Origin: Cylindrotheca closterium
Lineage: Eukaryota; Bacillariophyta; Bacillariophyceae; Bacillariales; Bacillariaceae
Direction of reading: 5' to 3'
DNA length: 64,000 nucleotides
Assembly: GCA_933822405.4 (NCBI GenBank)
Contig: CAKOGP040001903.1
Location: 151,085-215,084 of the forward strand
Below are positions 49,688-60,609 of this stretch, piece by piece (within the stretch, counting starts at the first letter, position 1; every line of letters begins with the position of its first letter). Below the pieces are notes generated by a model. That model searched no databases. It was not told the DNA's origin and worked only from the letters and a program-made list of their open reading frames with translations. The position numbers and the translations under genes were made by a program.

Positions 49688-51709
49688 CTATCCTCCAAAC
49701 TTTACTAAATGATCGCACATTTCTCGAGCAACAGGGAACTCATCCTTGTAATACTTCCACCAGGTCGTATACTTCCATTTCTTGGCCTTTTGCTTTCCAT
49801 CTAGCTTTCCATTATGGTGGATACTCATGTTGTAACCATGCATCCGCATATCCCATGCTTTGTCAGGATTTTCAAACGCCGCTGGGACTGTGACGGCAAT
49901 TTGATCGTCCCATTCTCGACTGAACGGATGGGTATTGTGCTGGGTCAATAGGCGCTGGAACTCCATGTGTACCGGCTTTCGGTAGATATCCATATTCGTA
50001 ATGTGCATCATTCCATGGACGAGACCTATATATGTATAAATTGTTAGATGCAGTCGAGGGTTCGTTGGCCAATGAGCTAGTAGCGCAGAGCCTGTATAGT
50101 TAACAAGTAAAAAAGACGTACCGAATTTGTCCAGGACATAGTTCCCCTTCTTGTTCTTCTTACACGGCCGAACCACAAATTTCCCCGTTTGATTTCCCTT
50201 GAACACATGGACTCTGTGAATGTAGCAGTATGTTTTATTGTAGGCCAGTTGCATTTTTTCAATGATGCCACCCGATTTGCAAAAGCCGGCTGGGAAGTTG
50301 TCATAAAAGATGACCAGGTCTTCTTCTACCATTGGCTTTAAGGGATCTTTCAGCCACGGCTTGGTTGGAATGGCATCATCATCAATCCAAACCATGTACT
50401 TGTAGTCTGCCAAGGCCGGGTGCGTCCAAATATTGTAGGATCGAAAAACTGCTTGCCAAGCGTAACTGAGCGTAACCCATCCGGTCTTCTGTTCGTAACT
50501 GGATTCGCAACGAGAATAAATGAAAGAAGGAGTGAGTAAATAATAATTATAAAATACAATAATTCGTGTGCAATCATTGTGCCCACTATCAACAACATTT
50601 CCAAAAAAAGATGTCTTCAATACTTACCACCAGAATCCCCAATCAATCTTCTTTTTTCGGTCTTTGCAGCAATTCTCTTTGTCTTTTGGATGACAACACT
50701 GGCAGCGTTCAATCAAATATTCTTGTTCTTCCTTTGAGAAATTCCCCACGACTTCTTCCAAAGGCGGTGAATCTTGCACAAATGTGACTGTCCCTGGGTA
50801 TGCCACCGCTCTAGCTTCTGCCACTTGCTCGGCGGTCACTGGAATGGTATGGAAAATTACCCATGGGTAGTTCCGTCGGTAATTGTACGCGGCCTTTTGC
50901 AAACAAATCATTTGATTCAAGGACTGGCGACCCGCATAATGGACCTTTGTGGCCAGTACCACCTTATCATAAACATTTACCGAGGGTGGATCTTGCCAAC
51001 CGTCCTCCTTGGCAGCCTCCTTTTGCCACAAAGGCAATCGACGATCCATTTCGGCTTGAAATGTCGAAATATCCACAGTTGCCTCCAAACCACTACTATT
51101 ATAAGGCATTTGCGGAGTGGTGTCAATAGCAGAATTCGTCGTCAGCTGGGGTGCCATGGTCTCGAGTGAAATAGCGGATGCCTCTTGTTTTTCATTCGAT
51201 TCATCTTCGTCTTGTAGCTTCGATGATTGCTGCTCAATAGTTTCATCGACTTTGTCGTTCTCGTCGCCACTCGACTCGTCCTTCTGCTTGTTTTTTGTCT
51301 CGTCAGCTCCATCATTGTCATCAGATGATTCATCCGTTGATTCGGCATCTTTTGGTTGTGCAATGATGGGTTTTTTTTCATCCGTTGATTCGTCATCTTT
51401 TGGTGTTGGAACGGCGGGTGCTGCTGATGATGTTCTTGCTGGTATATTTGGTGCGGACGAGGCCTCCAATTCTCGTATCGTAGTAGTACTGCTGGGATCC
51501 TGTAGCCTTGGCAAGTTGTACATGTGGGCGTGTTCTTCTTCAAAGGCAGTAGCAGACATGGAACCATGCGGATCCACAGAAAACAGCGTCCATTGTCGCC
51601 CAAAAAAGACCCCCAGTATCAGAACAATGGCATATCGAGACAAGGATGAGGCTCCTTGATTATTCAGCTGCGACTTTGGTTTTGTTGTTGGTGGTGTTCG
51701 TGGTGGCAT
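49688..51709 (-). CDS. Golgi-type glycosyltransferase-like protein, 598 aa, exons 49688-50025, 50122-50498, 50628-51709
   Basis: Splice sites GTAAGT (50627)/CCAG (50499) and GTACGT (50121)/TATAG (50026) give a continuous protein with junctions DWGFWCYEQKTGW and DKFGLVHGMMH. The N-terminus is short and basic, followed by one membrane anchor (YAIVLILGVFFGRQWTLF), the type II topology of Golgi transferases. An acidic Asp/Ser/Glu stem of about 130 residues follows. The luminal part has KVVLATKVHYAGRQSL, a Cys-rich motif (ERCQCCHPKDKENCCKD) and the metal-binding-like YKYMVWIDDDAIPTKPW near residue 399-401, resembling the DxD of GT-A glycosyltransferases. Family and sugar are not assignable from sequence alone. 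Confidence 0.75.
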
Positions 51710-53074
51710 TTTATTGTATATCGTTCACCGAGAATACTGAATTGAATACTGAATTGCTTCGTTGTGAATAAGTGCTGGGGTCTGCGGTCTAAATTATAAT
51801 AACAATGCCCTCCTTGGTGCAGCTACTGTAGCTACAATCAATCTCTGTCGTGGATGATTGATTGATTCTGACCTGCCGCAAACTTATAGATCAGTGTAGG
51901 TCTCAATCGTGAAAGTGCTAGTTATTTTCCTGGCAGTTATTGGTATTAGTTTGAGCTGTTGTTGACGTTCCACGATCAGCACGCATCACAGTTTGATATA
52001 TGCAATATTATGGATTTCGATGATGATGATGATGATGTGAATAATCAAAGTCTCACGGTTTTTTTTTGGATGACCGCGATCTAATCTGCTAATCATGACA
52101 GTCGAACCAATAGTGGTCGAACGGGTCTATTTGTCCACGTCCAACGTCGCGTCCGTCCGGCGTCGAAAGTGAATGAATCATTGAATGAATCAATCGCAAT
52201 TCTATTACTGTACGTATTTGAAAGAATTTCAATCTCATCGCGTGCGTCTCATCATCATCATCATCATCATCATCTCATATATGTCGTCGTATAATATGGC
52301 ATCGCATCTCAACTTCAATACACAAAATATAATTACAGTTTGCTCGTGCAAACACATATCGTTCTAATGCCCGTTAATACAGTAATACACAACCTCTGAT
52401 TGATGGCAGTGGAGATACTTGCTATACAGTGATTTGTCCATCGCAGATTATAGTCTTCCGATTCGACAAACAATCAGAGCAAAACCCGATCATCATCATC
52501 ATCATCATCATCATCATGTGCGATTCAAATATCACGTCACACCTCTGCAAACGAGACGACTATAGTGCCGGATCATTCGAGGCAATCAAGCATGCGCATC
52601 CATCGCTACATGACAACAGCAACGACGGGATTACTACATACTGGCTGTATTCTACTTCGTTGTCAGACTCTTTTTTTTATTAAATATCAGACACAAAAGG
52701 TTATTGTTTTATTCAAATCGATGAAACAATATATGAGGATTTTGCAGACACCGTTTCAGGAAACCTTATTTGGGAAACCAAACATGAAAATGATTATATA
52801 TCGCATATCACATCGCAACGGACCGTACCGATGGTATAATCGTCCAATACTACAATAGAATACAACAGAAACAACGAGGACTATCTATCTACATATATAA
52901 ATATTATATATATAGACTTGAATACGGTTTCATAGTAACTTGATTTTTTACACTCTTTCATCATATGTAACAAATATTATTCATTCTCGTTCTGTAGCTT
53001 CTGCCAAGCATACATATTATACATATTCAATATATATGGATTTTGAAATGCATGTCGCTCGATCTTGTCCGTGC
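51710..53074. other. 1.4 kb intergenic region with ATC/GAT microsatellites
   Basis: Tracts of GAT (52019-52037), ATC (about 52250-52273) and ATC (about 52490-52516) lie here. The short ORFs are formed by these repeats. The last 170 bases resemble the region 3' of the next silaffin-like copy (ACTTGATTnTnTACACTCTTT). Confidence 0.5.
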
Positions 53075-53401
53075 TTATAGGACACGACGAGAAGAGGAAG
53101 ACTTGGAGCTGCTGGCAGACTTGACAGAAGAAGAAGATCCAGTGGTAGGGGTGGCGACGGGTGTCACAACCATGACTGGAACCGCAACAGGGGAAGCGGT
53201 TTGAAGCTTTCTGCGAGAAGAGGAGGACTTGGAACTGCTGGCAGACTTGACGGAAGAAGACGACCCGGTAGTTGGGGTGGCGACAGGTGTCATGACGGTC
53301 ATCACAGGGACAGCGACAGGGGCAGCGGTCTGAAGAAGACGGTTCTCGGCTTGGGCAGAAGCGGCAAGGGCGGCGATAAGGACGGCAACGAATTTGTTCA
53401 T
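53075..53401 (-). CDS. Silaffin-like secreted peptide, copy A, 108 aa
   Basis: A signal peptide (MNKFVAVLIAALAASAQA) is followed by two tandem units of about 43 residues. Each unit has an RxL-type site, then TA(A/S)PVAVPVM, a TPVATPTTG linker, and a Ser/Lys block SSSSVKSASSSKSSSSRR. The units start at NRLLQ and RRKLQ, and the protein ends RRVL. Diatom silaffins are Ser/Lys-rich secreted peptides cut at RxL sites, modified on Lys and Ser, and able to drive silica formation. Composition and layout fit this class, although sequence similarity to named silaffins is not claimed. The start is fixed by the identical ATG context in copies B and C. An upstream in-frame ATG exists but lies in the conserved 5' UTR. 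Confidence 0.85.
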   Translation of the reverse strand: MNKFVAVLIAALAASAQAENRLLQTAAPVAVPVMTVMTPVATPTTGSSSSVKSASSSKSSSSRRKLQTASPVAVPVMVVTPVATPTTGSSSSVKSASSSKSSSSRRVL

Positions 53402-53749
53402 CTTGATTATTTTGTTGATTGCTTTGTCTTGATTCTTTTTCCTGTCAAAAGAAAATTGTGAGTGAGAAAAGTGTTGAGTTTCCATGAATGTTCAAACCTG
53501 GAAGCCATCGGCTTGCGATCCAACGCATCCAATACTTCGCTTTTTCCATCCTCAGCGCGCACCTCCAGTGAGACCATCCACCCATGATACACCCAAAAGG
53601 TTATATATCGTCCAACACCAGCACAACAAATGGCAATAAAAAATAACAGCAGTTTTTTCGATAACTTGATTCTATACACTCTTTAACAAATATTCAATCT
53701 CTTTCTGCAGTTGCTGGAAAAACATATATCATGTAGGTAAACCCAGTGC

Positions 53750-54076
53750 TTACAAGACACGACGAGAAGAGGAAGACTTGGAACTGCTGGCAGACTTGAC
53801 AGAAGAAGAAGATCCAGTGGTTGGGGTGGCGACGGGAGTCACAACCATGACTGGAACCGCAACAGGGGAAGCGGTTTGAAGCTTTCTGCGAGAAGAGGAG
53901 GACTTGGAACTGCTGGCAGACTTGACGGAAGAAGACGACCCGGTAGTTGGGGTGGCGACAGGTGTCATGACGGTCATCACAGGGACAGCGACAGGGGCAG
54001 CGGTCTGAAGAAGACGGTTCTCGGCTTGGGCAGAAGCGGCAAGGGCGGCGATAAGGACGGCAACGAATTTGTTCAT
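53750..54076 (-). CDS. Silaffin-like secreted peptide, copy B, 108 aa
   Basis: This protein is identical to copy A over all 108 residues, and the coding DNA differs from copy A at three synonymous sites by eye. It lies in tandem with copy A, same strand, 350 bases apart, with partly similar 3' flanks. Its upstream region (to about 54345) is related to that of copy C rather than A. Signal peptide, two repeat units and the terminal RRVL are the same as in copy A. Confidence 0.85.
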   Translation of the reverse strand: MNKFVAVLIAALAASAQAENRLLQTAAPVAVPVMTVMTPVATPTTGSSSSVKSASSSKSSSSRRKLQTASPVAVPVMVVTPVATPTTGSSSSVKSASSSKSSSSRRVL

Positions 54077-56574
54077 CTTGATTGTTTTGTTTTGTTTTTT
54101 ACTGCTTTGTGTGCGGAAAGAAATTTGTGAGACATATCTGTGTTTTGGTTCCCAAAGGAAACAAAGGCAACCCAACGGTCGAAAATACACGTGCAGGTAA
54201 GTGCACCATGTCGTCCGCGACCTCGAAGTGCACCTTATTTTCTGCTTGTGGTAATAAATACACGTAGCTGAGGTTTTTGCGGACTATGATTCAACGCTTG
54301 AAAACAGAAAATTAGCGAACTGAATTCTCGCCAAGAATCGAGTAGCACAACGAGTAGAGAAAGTAGCCGTTGAGTTTGATTTTTTACATAATGATTGCGG
54401 TATTTTTCAGAAGGTGGCACACTTGAGCGAGCACCTCCCTACGTTGGATCATCGCTCATGTTGAAGAAAATGCGACGTCATTGAAAGCTACTAAGTGGTG
54501 ATGAATCAAAGGCGAGCTGGGGTACTCTTCAACGACTGACATGCGACGTCAATACGATAAATGTGTGTTGCACCTTTGTATCTTTGATACACTTCCATGT
54601 GGCGCGCGAGACATCATGGATAGATTTCAACATTGATAGCCTCCTAGTGCCGAAGCTGAATGCAAATGGTCGATGATATTATGTTGACATGTTTCAGAAA
54701 AGTAAAGAAAGCGGCAAAGCTTCAAAAAATTCGGTCTCGACTCTATTCCTTTAAGGCATATTCTGTTACGAAGAAGAAAACATTCAGTGGGGCCATGCTT
54801 TCCACCAGCAAGTAGATGGTGCTCAATGTGTTCTAGTTCTGTAGTTGTATCATTGCGTGAAATATAGTTGGCGATGGTAATGGTGACAAGAGTTCAATAA
54901 TGAACGAGAAGAAGCATAAAATCTACAAGCACCAGTGAGGATATTGCTGAATACCTCTTCAATGATGGGTTGGTGGTTGTTTGGTATCACTGTTGTGGAT
55001 TTGACTTGGGGCCCTATCTCTTAACGATGAAGCTGAAGGTAGTGAAGAGAGTCTATTCTCTTTGCCTCGAGCTGCCTTCTCTTTGACTCTAGACTCTTCC
55101 TTCTTTGAGCCGCATTAGTATCGCAATTTGAACTTGATGTTGTGAAAGTTTGAACCAGATTGGGTTCTAGAAGGATTGGAACAAGACTTGCTAGATACTC
55201 CGGGTCAATATTAGCGCAATGGTTAATCTACAGCTTACAATCAAACTCGTGATACAGCACAACGAGTTATATGAGGTATCCCAAGTCAGAATACTACGAA
55301 GTTGCTCCGATCCTACATGTGAAATCAATTTTCAGCTGCTGAAGATCGATGGTGGCCACTACGCACCCAGATAGCTAGCTAGCGTGGGTTTCCCGGCCCC
55401 AAGCTGCCAATTCCAAGTATAAACACATAATCAGTTCTCCATGATCAACCACTGGGATTTGTTGCCTTTTTGAAAGTCGTCTGGTTCGAGAAGTTTCCAA
55501 TTTACCACCGTCGTCGAAGAAAAGCAAATAAAATAGCTGCTCGTGCGTCCGATTGAGTGCATCAAGAGAATTAATGGCAGTAACATGGCGCTGTGCAACT
55601 CTTTCTTCATTGCATCATGTGCTGGACAGGACTTGTCTCCTTAATTGAGGCTTCCAATTGCTTTATGTGTAGTTTTTCAAATATACCATCTTGAACTCCA
55701 ATCGTGATCCTGGGTGCATTTCTGTCTTCATCCTTACGCTTATCGGCATGTGTCCAAGACGGCATCATCGCGTCCTTCATCATTTACTCCAACACCGTGA
55801 AGAAAGGAAGATCAAATTTCATGATCCGTTTCATATTGCAGGTATCGACACAACTTTGTTACTTGAAATGATTTTCCTTCTTGCTACTTTTTGTTGGATT
55901 CTTATTCTTGTTGTAGAAGTAAGATACGGACTTGACGCGATGATGAATGCCTGTATTAAGATAAGATTCGATCGAAGAGACGTTGGAGATATCAAGGAAA
56001 AGAAGATACCAGCAGCCCGTTGCCTTGTGAGGATCTTTCTTTTTTATCTTCTTTTTCGTTCCGATTCCAGAGAACTTTTTGGCTGCATTGCTGCCTCAAT
56101 TCGACGATTGAGTTGTATTTATCGGGATATGTAGCATGAAACTCTGATCCACTTGTTGTTACACATGTCTAACCTTGGCGAATTGAGTTCTGACGAAGCA
56201 CCATGGTTGATGACGGATTCTTTGTTGAACGTATCTTTCAGTCACTGTATGATTTTTGAAAGTCGGGCTAGTCGAAAATCCTGTTCGACACACTCGAATA
56301 TCAGCGAACGTGCGGCTTCGCTAATTTTTACGTTTCGTGCGTTGAATTTAGTCCGCAAAAGACTCCGAACACGTGCATTTGTGTAGGAACTACCTGTAAC
56401 AAGACGAAATTACTGTGCGTTAGGTGGTCGCGGACGACCTCTGTTTGCTATGTGAGCGAGAATTGCTACCGTTGAGTCGCTCAGTTTTGGCAGGTTTCGA
56501 GATCTGGACCAAACCACACATCAATCTCACAATTTACTTTCAGCAAGACAAAAGCAATCAACAAAACAATCAAG
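54077..56574. other. Divergent 2.5 kb region between copies B and C with mirrored promoters
   Basis: The outer 250-300 bases at each end are inverted homologous upstream regions of the two peptide genes. The centre (about 54400-56200) has no convincing gene. A 147-codon plus-strand ORF at 55691 is hydrophobic and lacks any recognised domain. Confidence 0.55.
56526..56535 (+). promoter_or_regulatory. CTCACAATTT motif upstream of copy C
   Basis: This block, followed by CTTTC, lies about 40-50 bases upstream of the ATG. It recurs upstream of copy B (RC of 54121-54131, CTCACAAATTT) and copy A (RC of 53452-53465, CTCACAATTTTC). It could mark the transcription start. Confidence 0.3.
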
Positions 56575-56901
56575 ATGAACAAATTCGTTGCCGTCCTTAT
56601 CGCCGCCCTTGCCGCTTCTGCCCAAGCCGAGAACCGTCTTCTTCAGACCGCTGCCCCTGTCGCTGTCCCTGTGATGACCGTCATGACACCTGTCGCCACC
56701 CCAACTACCGGGTCGTCTTCTTCCGTCAAGTCTGCCAGCAGTTCCAAGTCCTCCTCTTCTCGCAGAAAGCTTCAAACCGCTTCCCCTGTTGCGGTTCCAG
56801 TCATGGTTGTGACACCCGTCGCCACCCCAACCACTGGATCTTCTTCTTCTGTCAAGTCTGCCAGCAGCTCCAAGTCTTCCTCTTCTCGTCGTGTCTTGTA
56901 A
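56575..56901 (+). CDS. Silaffin-like secreted peptide, copy C, 108 aa
   Basis: This is an inverted copy 2.5 kb from copy B, with the same 108-residue protein. The leader before the ATG (CAATCAACAAAACAATCAAG) is shared with copy A except for one base and partly with copy B. Upstream, 56310-56470 shares blocks with the mirror image of 54170-54320 (GCGTTGAAT, TAGTCCGCAAAA, GGTCGCGGACGAC), so promoter and gene were duplicated together. The gene ends RRVL, then TAA. Confidence 0.85.
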   Translation: MNKFVAVLIAALAASAQAENRLLQTAAPVAVPVMTVMTPVATPTTGSSSSVKSASSSKSSSSRRKLQTASPVAVPVMVVTPVATPTTGSSSSVKSASSSKSSSSRRVL

Positions 56902-57434
56902 ATTGATTGATGAAATTCAAATCCCATCATAATTTTACAACGAGGAAAATCTACGAGAGGTTCGTCTCAGTTGAATATGCAGCCGCAAATAGTTTAATAA
57001 GTTAAAGTTGAAATGTACATGTCAAACAAACAAACAAATCTGCTACTTTTTCTATTGCATTGTGTACTATTTGCGCTTTCAACAGTCGTAGCTTTCGCCA
57101 CCCTTCCATTCTATGCACACCAAATTTAGATCCAACAAGCTATGGCAACGCAGTACAACCAGCTTGTGCAATAATAAATGAATAGAGGGACATCCTTTAT
57201 GCAGTCGATTGGGAGTCAGTCATCTCTTGTGTCGTGGAATCAAATTTCCTTGAGGAATCAAGAGGAATATCATTGATAGTTAGTGAATAAAAAATGAAGC
57301 AATTTCTTTGCGTTCAAATGCATGAAGCATCCATGAAATATAATCTATCATAACTGCTAGCTACGATGGTTCACACCTGGAACTGCTGATACTTACCGGC
57401 ATAGATTCATTTGATAGGAGCAAGAGTGTAGTAC
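56902..57434. other. Intergenic stretch before the TIR element
   Basis: It holds the 3' region of copy C. No gene is seen. The last four bases, GTAC, may be a target duplication of the adjacent transposon. Confidence 0.5.
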
Positions 57435-57471
57435 CAGGACTCCCCGCAACTCGTCTGTCTACCCACCGTTT
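57435..57471 (+). repeat. Left terminal inverted repeat
   Basis: The sequence starts CAGGACTCCCCGCAACTCG and pairs with the reverse complement of 62809-62845, which starts CTGGACCCCCCGCAACTCG. Mismatches are at positions 2, 7, 26 and 30. Confidence 0.9.
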
Positions 57472-57554
57472 TTTAGCAAAGTACGCGATCTGCGCGCACG
57501 GGTCTTCCCCCCTGGCAGCAGGGAACCCACCATAAATTAATATGACTTTTTGAA

Positions 57555-57806
57555 ACCGATCAAATAAATTGAAACAAGTCACTGCGACACGAAACCGATC
57601 AAACGATTTTGAAACCGATCAAAGAAATCGAAACAAGTCAATGCGACATGAAACCGATCAATCGATTTTGAAACCGATCAAAGAAATCGAAACAAGTCAA
57701 TGGGACACAAAACCGATCAAGCGATTCGAAACGAGTCACGAAACCGATCAATCGATTTCGAAACCGATCAAAGAGTCACTGCGACACGAAACCGTTCAAT
57801 TAATTG
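57555..57806 (+). repeat. Left subterminal array of GAAACCGATCAA units
   Basis: Eight exact AAACCGATCAA words plus one variant (GTTCAA) lie in direct orientation, arranged in a longer period of about 58 bases with GAAACAAGTCA(A/C)TGCGACA between pairs. The array ends eight bases before the first gene of the element, so it probably covers its promoter. Confidence 0.9.
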
Positions 57807-57813
57807 ATTCAAA

Positions 57814-58773
57814 ATGAGTGAGTCAGTCACGAAACAAATCCTCATTTCAAGAAAAGCAAAATCCTTCAAGATGACAAACGTCACACCGTCAGTACCGGGA
57901 GGATCGACTCACAAATATCGAACCTCACAAATATTAGCTTCAGACCTTGAAAAAATGGCGAGGAAGAAAAAGCTCCGACCTGGGAAAGGTGCCATAGCTG
58001 AGATCCTGACAAGATTCATCAAGCCAGAACAGCCAAATCCAGGCAGCAAACATCGCAGCATGGTCGTTCTGGAAGAAGAGGATAGAGACGACAATCAAAG
58101 AAAAATCTTTCGTTTCTACTATGACGGGGATGAGGAGAGGACTCTAATGTGGGCGAATCATCGCTACCTGAATGTGCTGAAGGAGGGTAACCATCTGCTC
58201 CTTTTTGGAGGACCTGGTGAACCAAGACCCCCAGAAAGTAAAGAGCCGAATATCAAATGGCAATTTTCAAAGGCCCGAAGGCTCCTAGTCGAAGCAGTGA
58301 ATAAGGGGGAGATTGTATTCAACGAAGACGACGAGCCACAACAGGATTTGAAGGAGATTTATGCAAGCAAACCAGAATATTCAGAGTATTTGTTCGAAAA
58401 ATTTGAGGAGCGATTGAACAATATTTGGATCAAGACTAAAGAGGACAAAAATCGCGCCAGCGACGATTTGGAATTTTTCGAGGAGTTCATCGATTGCAAC
58501 GAAGTATCATACTTCAACAAGGATGGGACGGCTCAATGGCAGGGGTCGGAGGCGCAAGAGCAGGCACGGGTGGATATAGCGGCTAACGCTGTGTTTCACT
58601 TTGGATATCGGCATTTGTTCGAGAACAACACACTATACCATCTGAACTATACACATGAGCAGTTCAAGGCTTATGTGAGGCAAGAGATCAGCCGCAAGAA
58701 ATACCTTCACACAGTTGAAGTGAGAGCTCTACAAAAAAGAGAAAAGGAGAACAAGAGACAGAGCAGGAAGTAG
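57814..58773 (+). CDS. Transposon accessory protein 1, 319 aa, unknown function
   Basis: The frame is clean, with an ATG directly after the left repeat array. A second ATG (MTNVTPSVPGG, residue 20) is also possible. The protein is highly charged. Residues 1-65 are basic (MARKKKLRPGKG). The middle has FRFYYDGDEERTLMWANHR and the C-terminal third has YSEYLFEKFEERLNNIWIK, YFNKDGTAQWQGSEAQEQA and FHFGYRHLFENN, ending in a Lys/Arg-rich tail. I recognise no catalytic motif. The aromatic, charged C-terminal part could bind DNA or protein. Its location inside the TIRs and same-strand order with the next two genes suggest a role in transposition. Confidence 0.75.
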   Translation: MSESVTKQILISRKAKSFKMTNVTPSVPGGSTHKYRTSQILASDLEKMARKKKLRPGKGAIAEILTRFIKPEQPNPGSKHRSMVVLEEEDRDDNQRKIFRFYYDGDEERTLMWANHRYLNVLKEGNHLLLFGGPGEPRPPESKEPNIKWQFSKARRLLVEAVNKGEIVFNEDDEPQQDLKEIYASKPEYSEYLFEKFEERLNNIWIKTKEDKNRASDDLEFFEEFIDCNEVSYFNKDGTAQWQGSEAQEQARVDIAANAVFHFGYRHLFENNTLYHLNYTHEQFKAYVRQEISRKKYLHTVEVRALQKREKENKRQSRK

Positions 58774-59029
58774 TATTAACCGTTTACGTAGTAGAATTGG
58801 TCAACATTTTCCATCTTGGATTTGTCAGCAGCAGTTCTAAACTATTTCAAGTGGCTTAGTAAATACCGGTACCGGTAGGTAGTGTTTTAGTGAAGTGGTC
58901 GTGGATGGATTGAACTTCAAGGAAGCATTTCGAACTCCGCACCTCTGGCTCCAGCAGGTTGCGTTCTGGTACTTGATTTACGAGAAAGCCACGTCGTTGC
59001 TGACTCGAAATTGAGCCGACGACCTTCCG

Positions 59030-60490
59030 ATGCGGCCGGTTCTTGGAGTGCCTTCACAAAACCGAATGGTAACGCTTCGAAGTAACAAAGAGTACAATCC
59101 AACACGCAAAACTCCAACCAAAAAGGCTGGAAAGACTCCTCGAAAGCCCACTCCATCCAAGATCAGCAGTTCCAGCAAATCAGGTGAGAGCAGTAGAAGC
59201 AGGACATCGCATCAACACGTGTGGCCATTGCTCCTAGAGGACATCGAGGTCAGTGGAGGGATACAACGACTCGTCTTAGAGGGCGGTCAATCGCTGGAGA
59301 GGCTCCTCAAGGACGTTATCGCTGCTGACGAGGCCAACCCTACAGGTGGAAACAAGTTGGAACTCTACGGTCGGAAAGGTTCTGCCGAACGAGAAGTAAT
59401 TCGCATGCAAGTGAATCGTTGGAAGAAACAAGACGCCAAGCAATACAGATCAACTCTGGAAAGATACAACATCCTGGCATTTGCAAACCGAACTATAAAG
59501 ATTGAAGACAGCTTGATATCGGCACTTTCCACTGATTACGAAGGAGACGATTCGGATTCCTCCCTAGCTTCATCGCGGCCTCCAACCCTTGCACCTCCAC
59601 AAACACAACGAAAGACAAAACAACGTCTAAAGTATCCTCCACCAGCCACCAAGCGTCCTCCTGCCCCAGTCTCCAAGTCTTTGCCTATCGATAAAGCAAC
59701 ACCAAGTACAACTCACCCCTTGTTGCCTCCCGAAAGCAGCAGTCCACAAGAACTCGAACAACTCGACGAGAGCAACAACACGATGTCCGACATGTCCGAG
59801 CCTAAGGTATATAATCCAGAAAACAAAGACCCAATGCACACTTGGCCTTTCGTGGTAGTCAAGATCAAAAGCTTGGAGGGTGTGGATGAACATCAAGGCG
59901 AGCTATATGATGGATTCATGATTCTCCTGAAGTTCAATCCTCATTTCACCTCATTGGAGGAAAACCGTCTTGCGAACGAGTTTTATCGTTGCACTCTCAT
60001 CGAGGAGGGTCTGCTGAAATTTGAGATGCCGATGCAAAGCTATCTCCTGATGAAGCAGCCCGAGTGCTTCTCCATGGCAACTGTAGGTCATGCTAACTTT
60101 CAACTGAACCGCCAACAGGCATTGTTCACAGCAAACAAGAACTACCAGGACATGATCAACAAGAATGATGGCAAGGACCCAGTCCAGGAACTCTACCTGC
60201 AGTTTCCTAAGTCTATTACACTCTCAGCAAAGCATATCAACAGACAGACTGAAGAGGACCGAGAAGCCAAAATCGAATCGCTTACTACTCAGTTCGATTG
60301 GGGGAAAGAGGAACATTCAGCAACTTCTGGGGCCCATGGGCCTTTCTTTGTCAATCACGAATTTGTAGTCTTCTATGATATTGCCGACCTCAACGTTGAT
60401 GCAACCAATAAGGCGAAAGCAGCCGCAAAGAAGAAGGCTGCAAAGGTTTCCAACGTTGCGAGTGCACTTTCAGGTTTGAAAATCACATAG
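59030..60490 (+). CDS. Transposon accessory protein 2, 486 aa, unknown function
   Basis: The frame starts MRPVLGVPSQNRM, and a second ATG at 59063 (MVTLRSNKEYNPTRK) is also plausible. The N-terminus is basic and Ser-rich (KTPTKKAGKTPRKPTPSK). Residues 60-155 hold a helical region (HVWPLLLEDIEVSGGIQRL, REVIRMQVNRWKKQDAKQYR) that could be a divergent helix-turn-helix. A Pro/Ser linker follows. The C-terminal 220 residues form a folded-looking part (WPFVVVKIKSLEGVDEHQGE, then YDGFMILLKFNPHFTSLEEN), ending in an Ala/Lys tail (NKAKAAAKKKAAKVS). No known family is assigned. By analogy with Harbinger Myb-like partners it may be the DNA-binding subunit. Confidence 0.7.
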   Translation: MRPVLGVPSQNRMVTLRSNKEYNPTRKTPTKKAGKTPRKPTPSKISSSSKSGESSRSRTSHQHVWPLLLEDIEVSGGIQRLVLEGGQSLERLLKDVIAADEANPTGGNKLELYGRKGSAEREVIRMQVNRWKKQDAKQYRSTLERYNILAFANRTIKIEDSLISALSTDYEGDDSDSSLASSRPPTLAPPQTQRKTKQRLKYPPPATKRPPAPVSKSLPIDKATPSTTHPLLPPESSSPQELEQLDESNNTMSDMSEPKVYNPENKDPMHTWPFVVVKIKSLEGVDEHQGELYDGFMILLKFNPHFTSLEENRLANEFYRCTLIEEGLLKFEMPMQSYLLMKQPECFSMATVGHANFQLNRQQALFTANKNYQDMINKNDGKDPVQELYLQFPKSITLSAKHINRQTEEDREAKIESLTTQFDWGKEEHSATSGAHGPFFVNHEFVVFYDIADLNVDATNKAKAAAKKKAAKVSNVASALSGLKIT

Positions 60491-60609
60491 TCAGCAAGTG
60501 ATTTGTGTTTTGTTTGTCTAAGATACTAAACTCGAAATTTGTCTTTCTCTTGTCTGTACTACTAGAGCTGAAACTTGATTCTGGCGCTGCCACTATAGCG
60601 GGTTCTCCG

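Noticed and set aside
53201..53461. ORF starting MKLSARRGG opposite the silaffin-like gene, also at the other two copies
   Set aside because: It mirrors a repetitive coding region, has no signal or domain, and its conservation follows from the sense gene.
55691..56134. 147-codon plus-strand ORF with hydrophobic stretches
   Set aside because: No domain, unusual composition, and its 3' neighbour is the duplicated promoter region of copy C.
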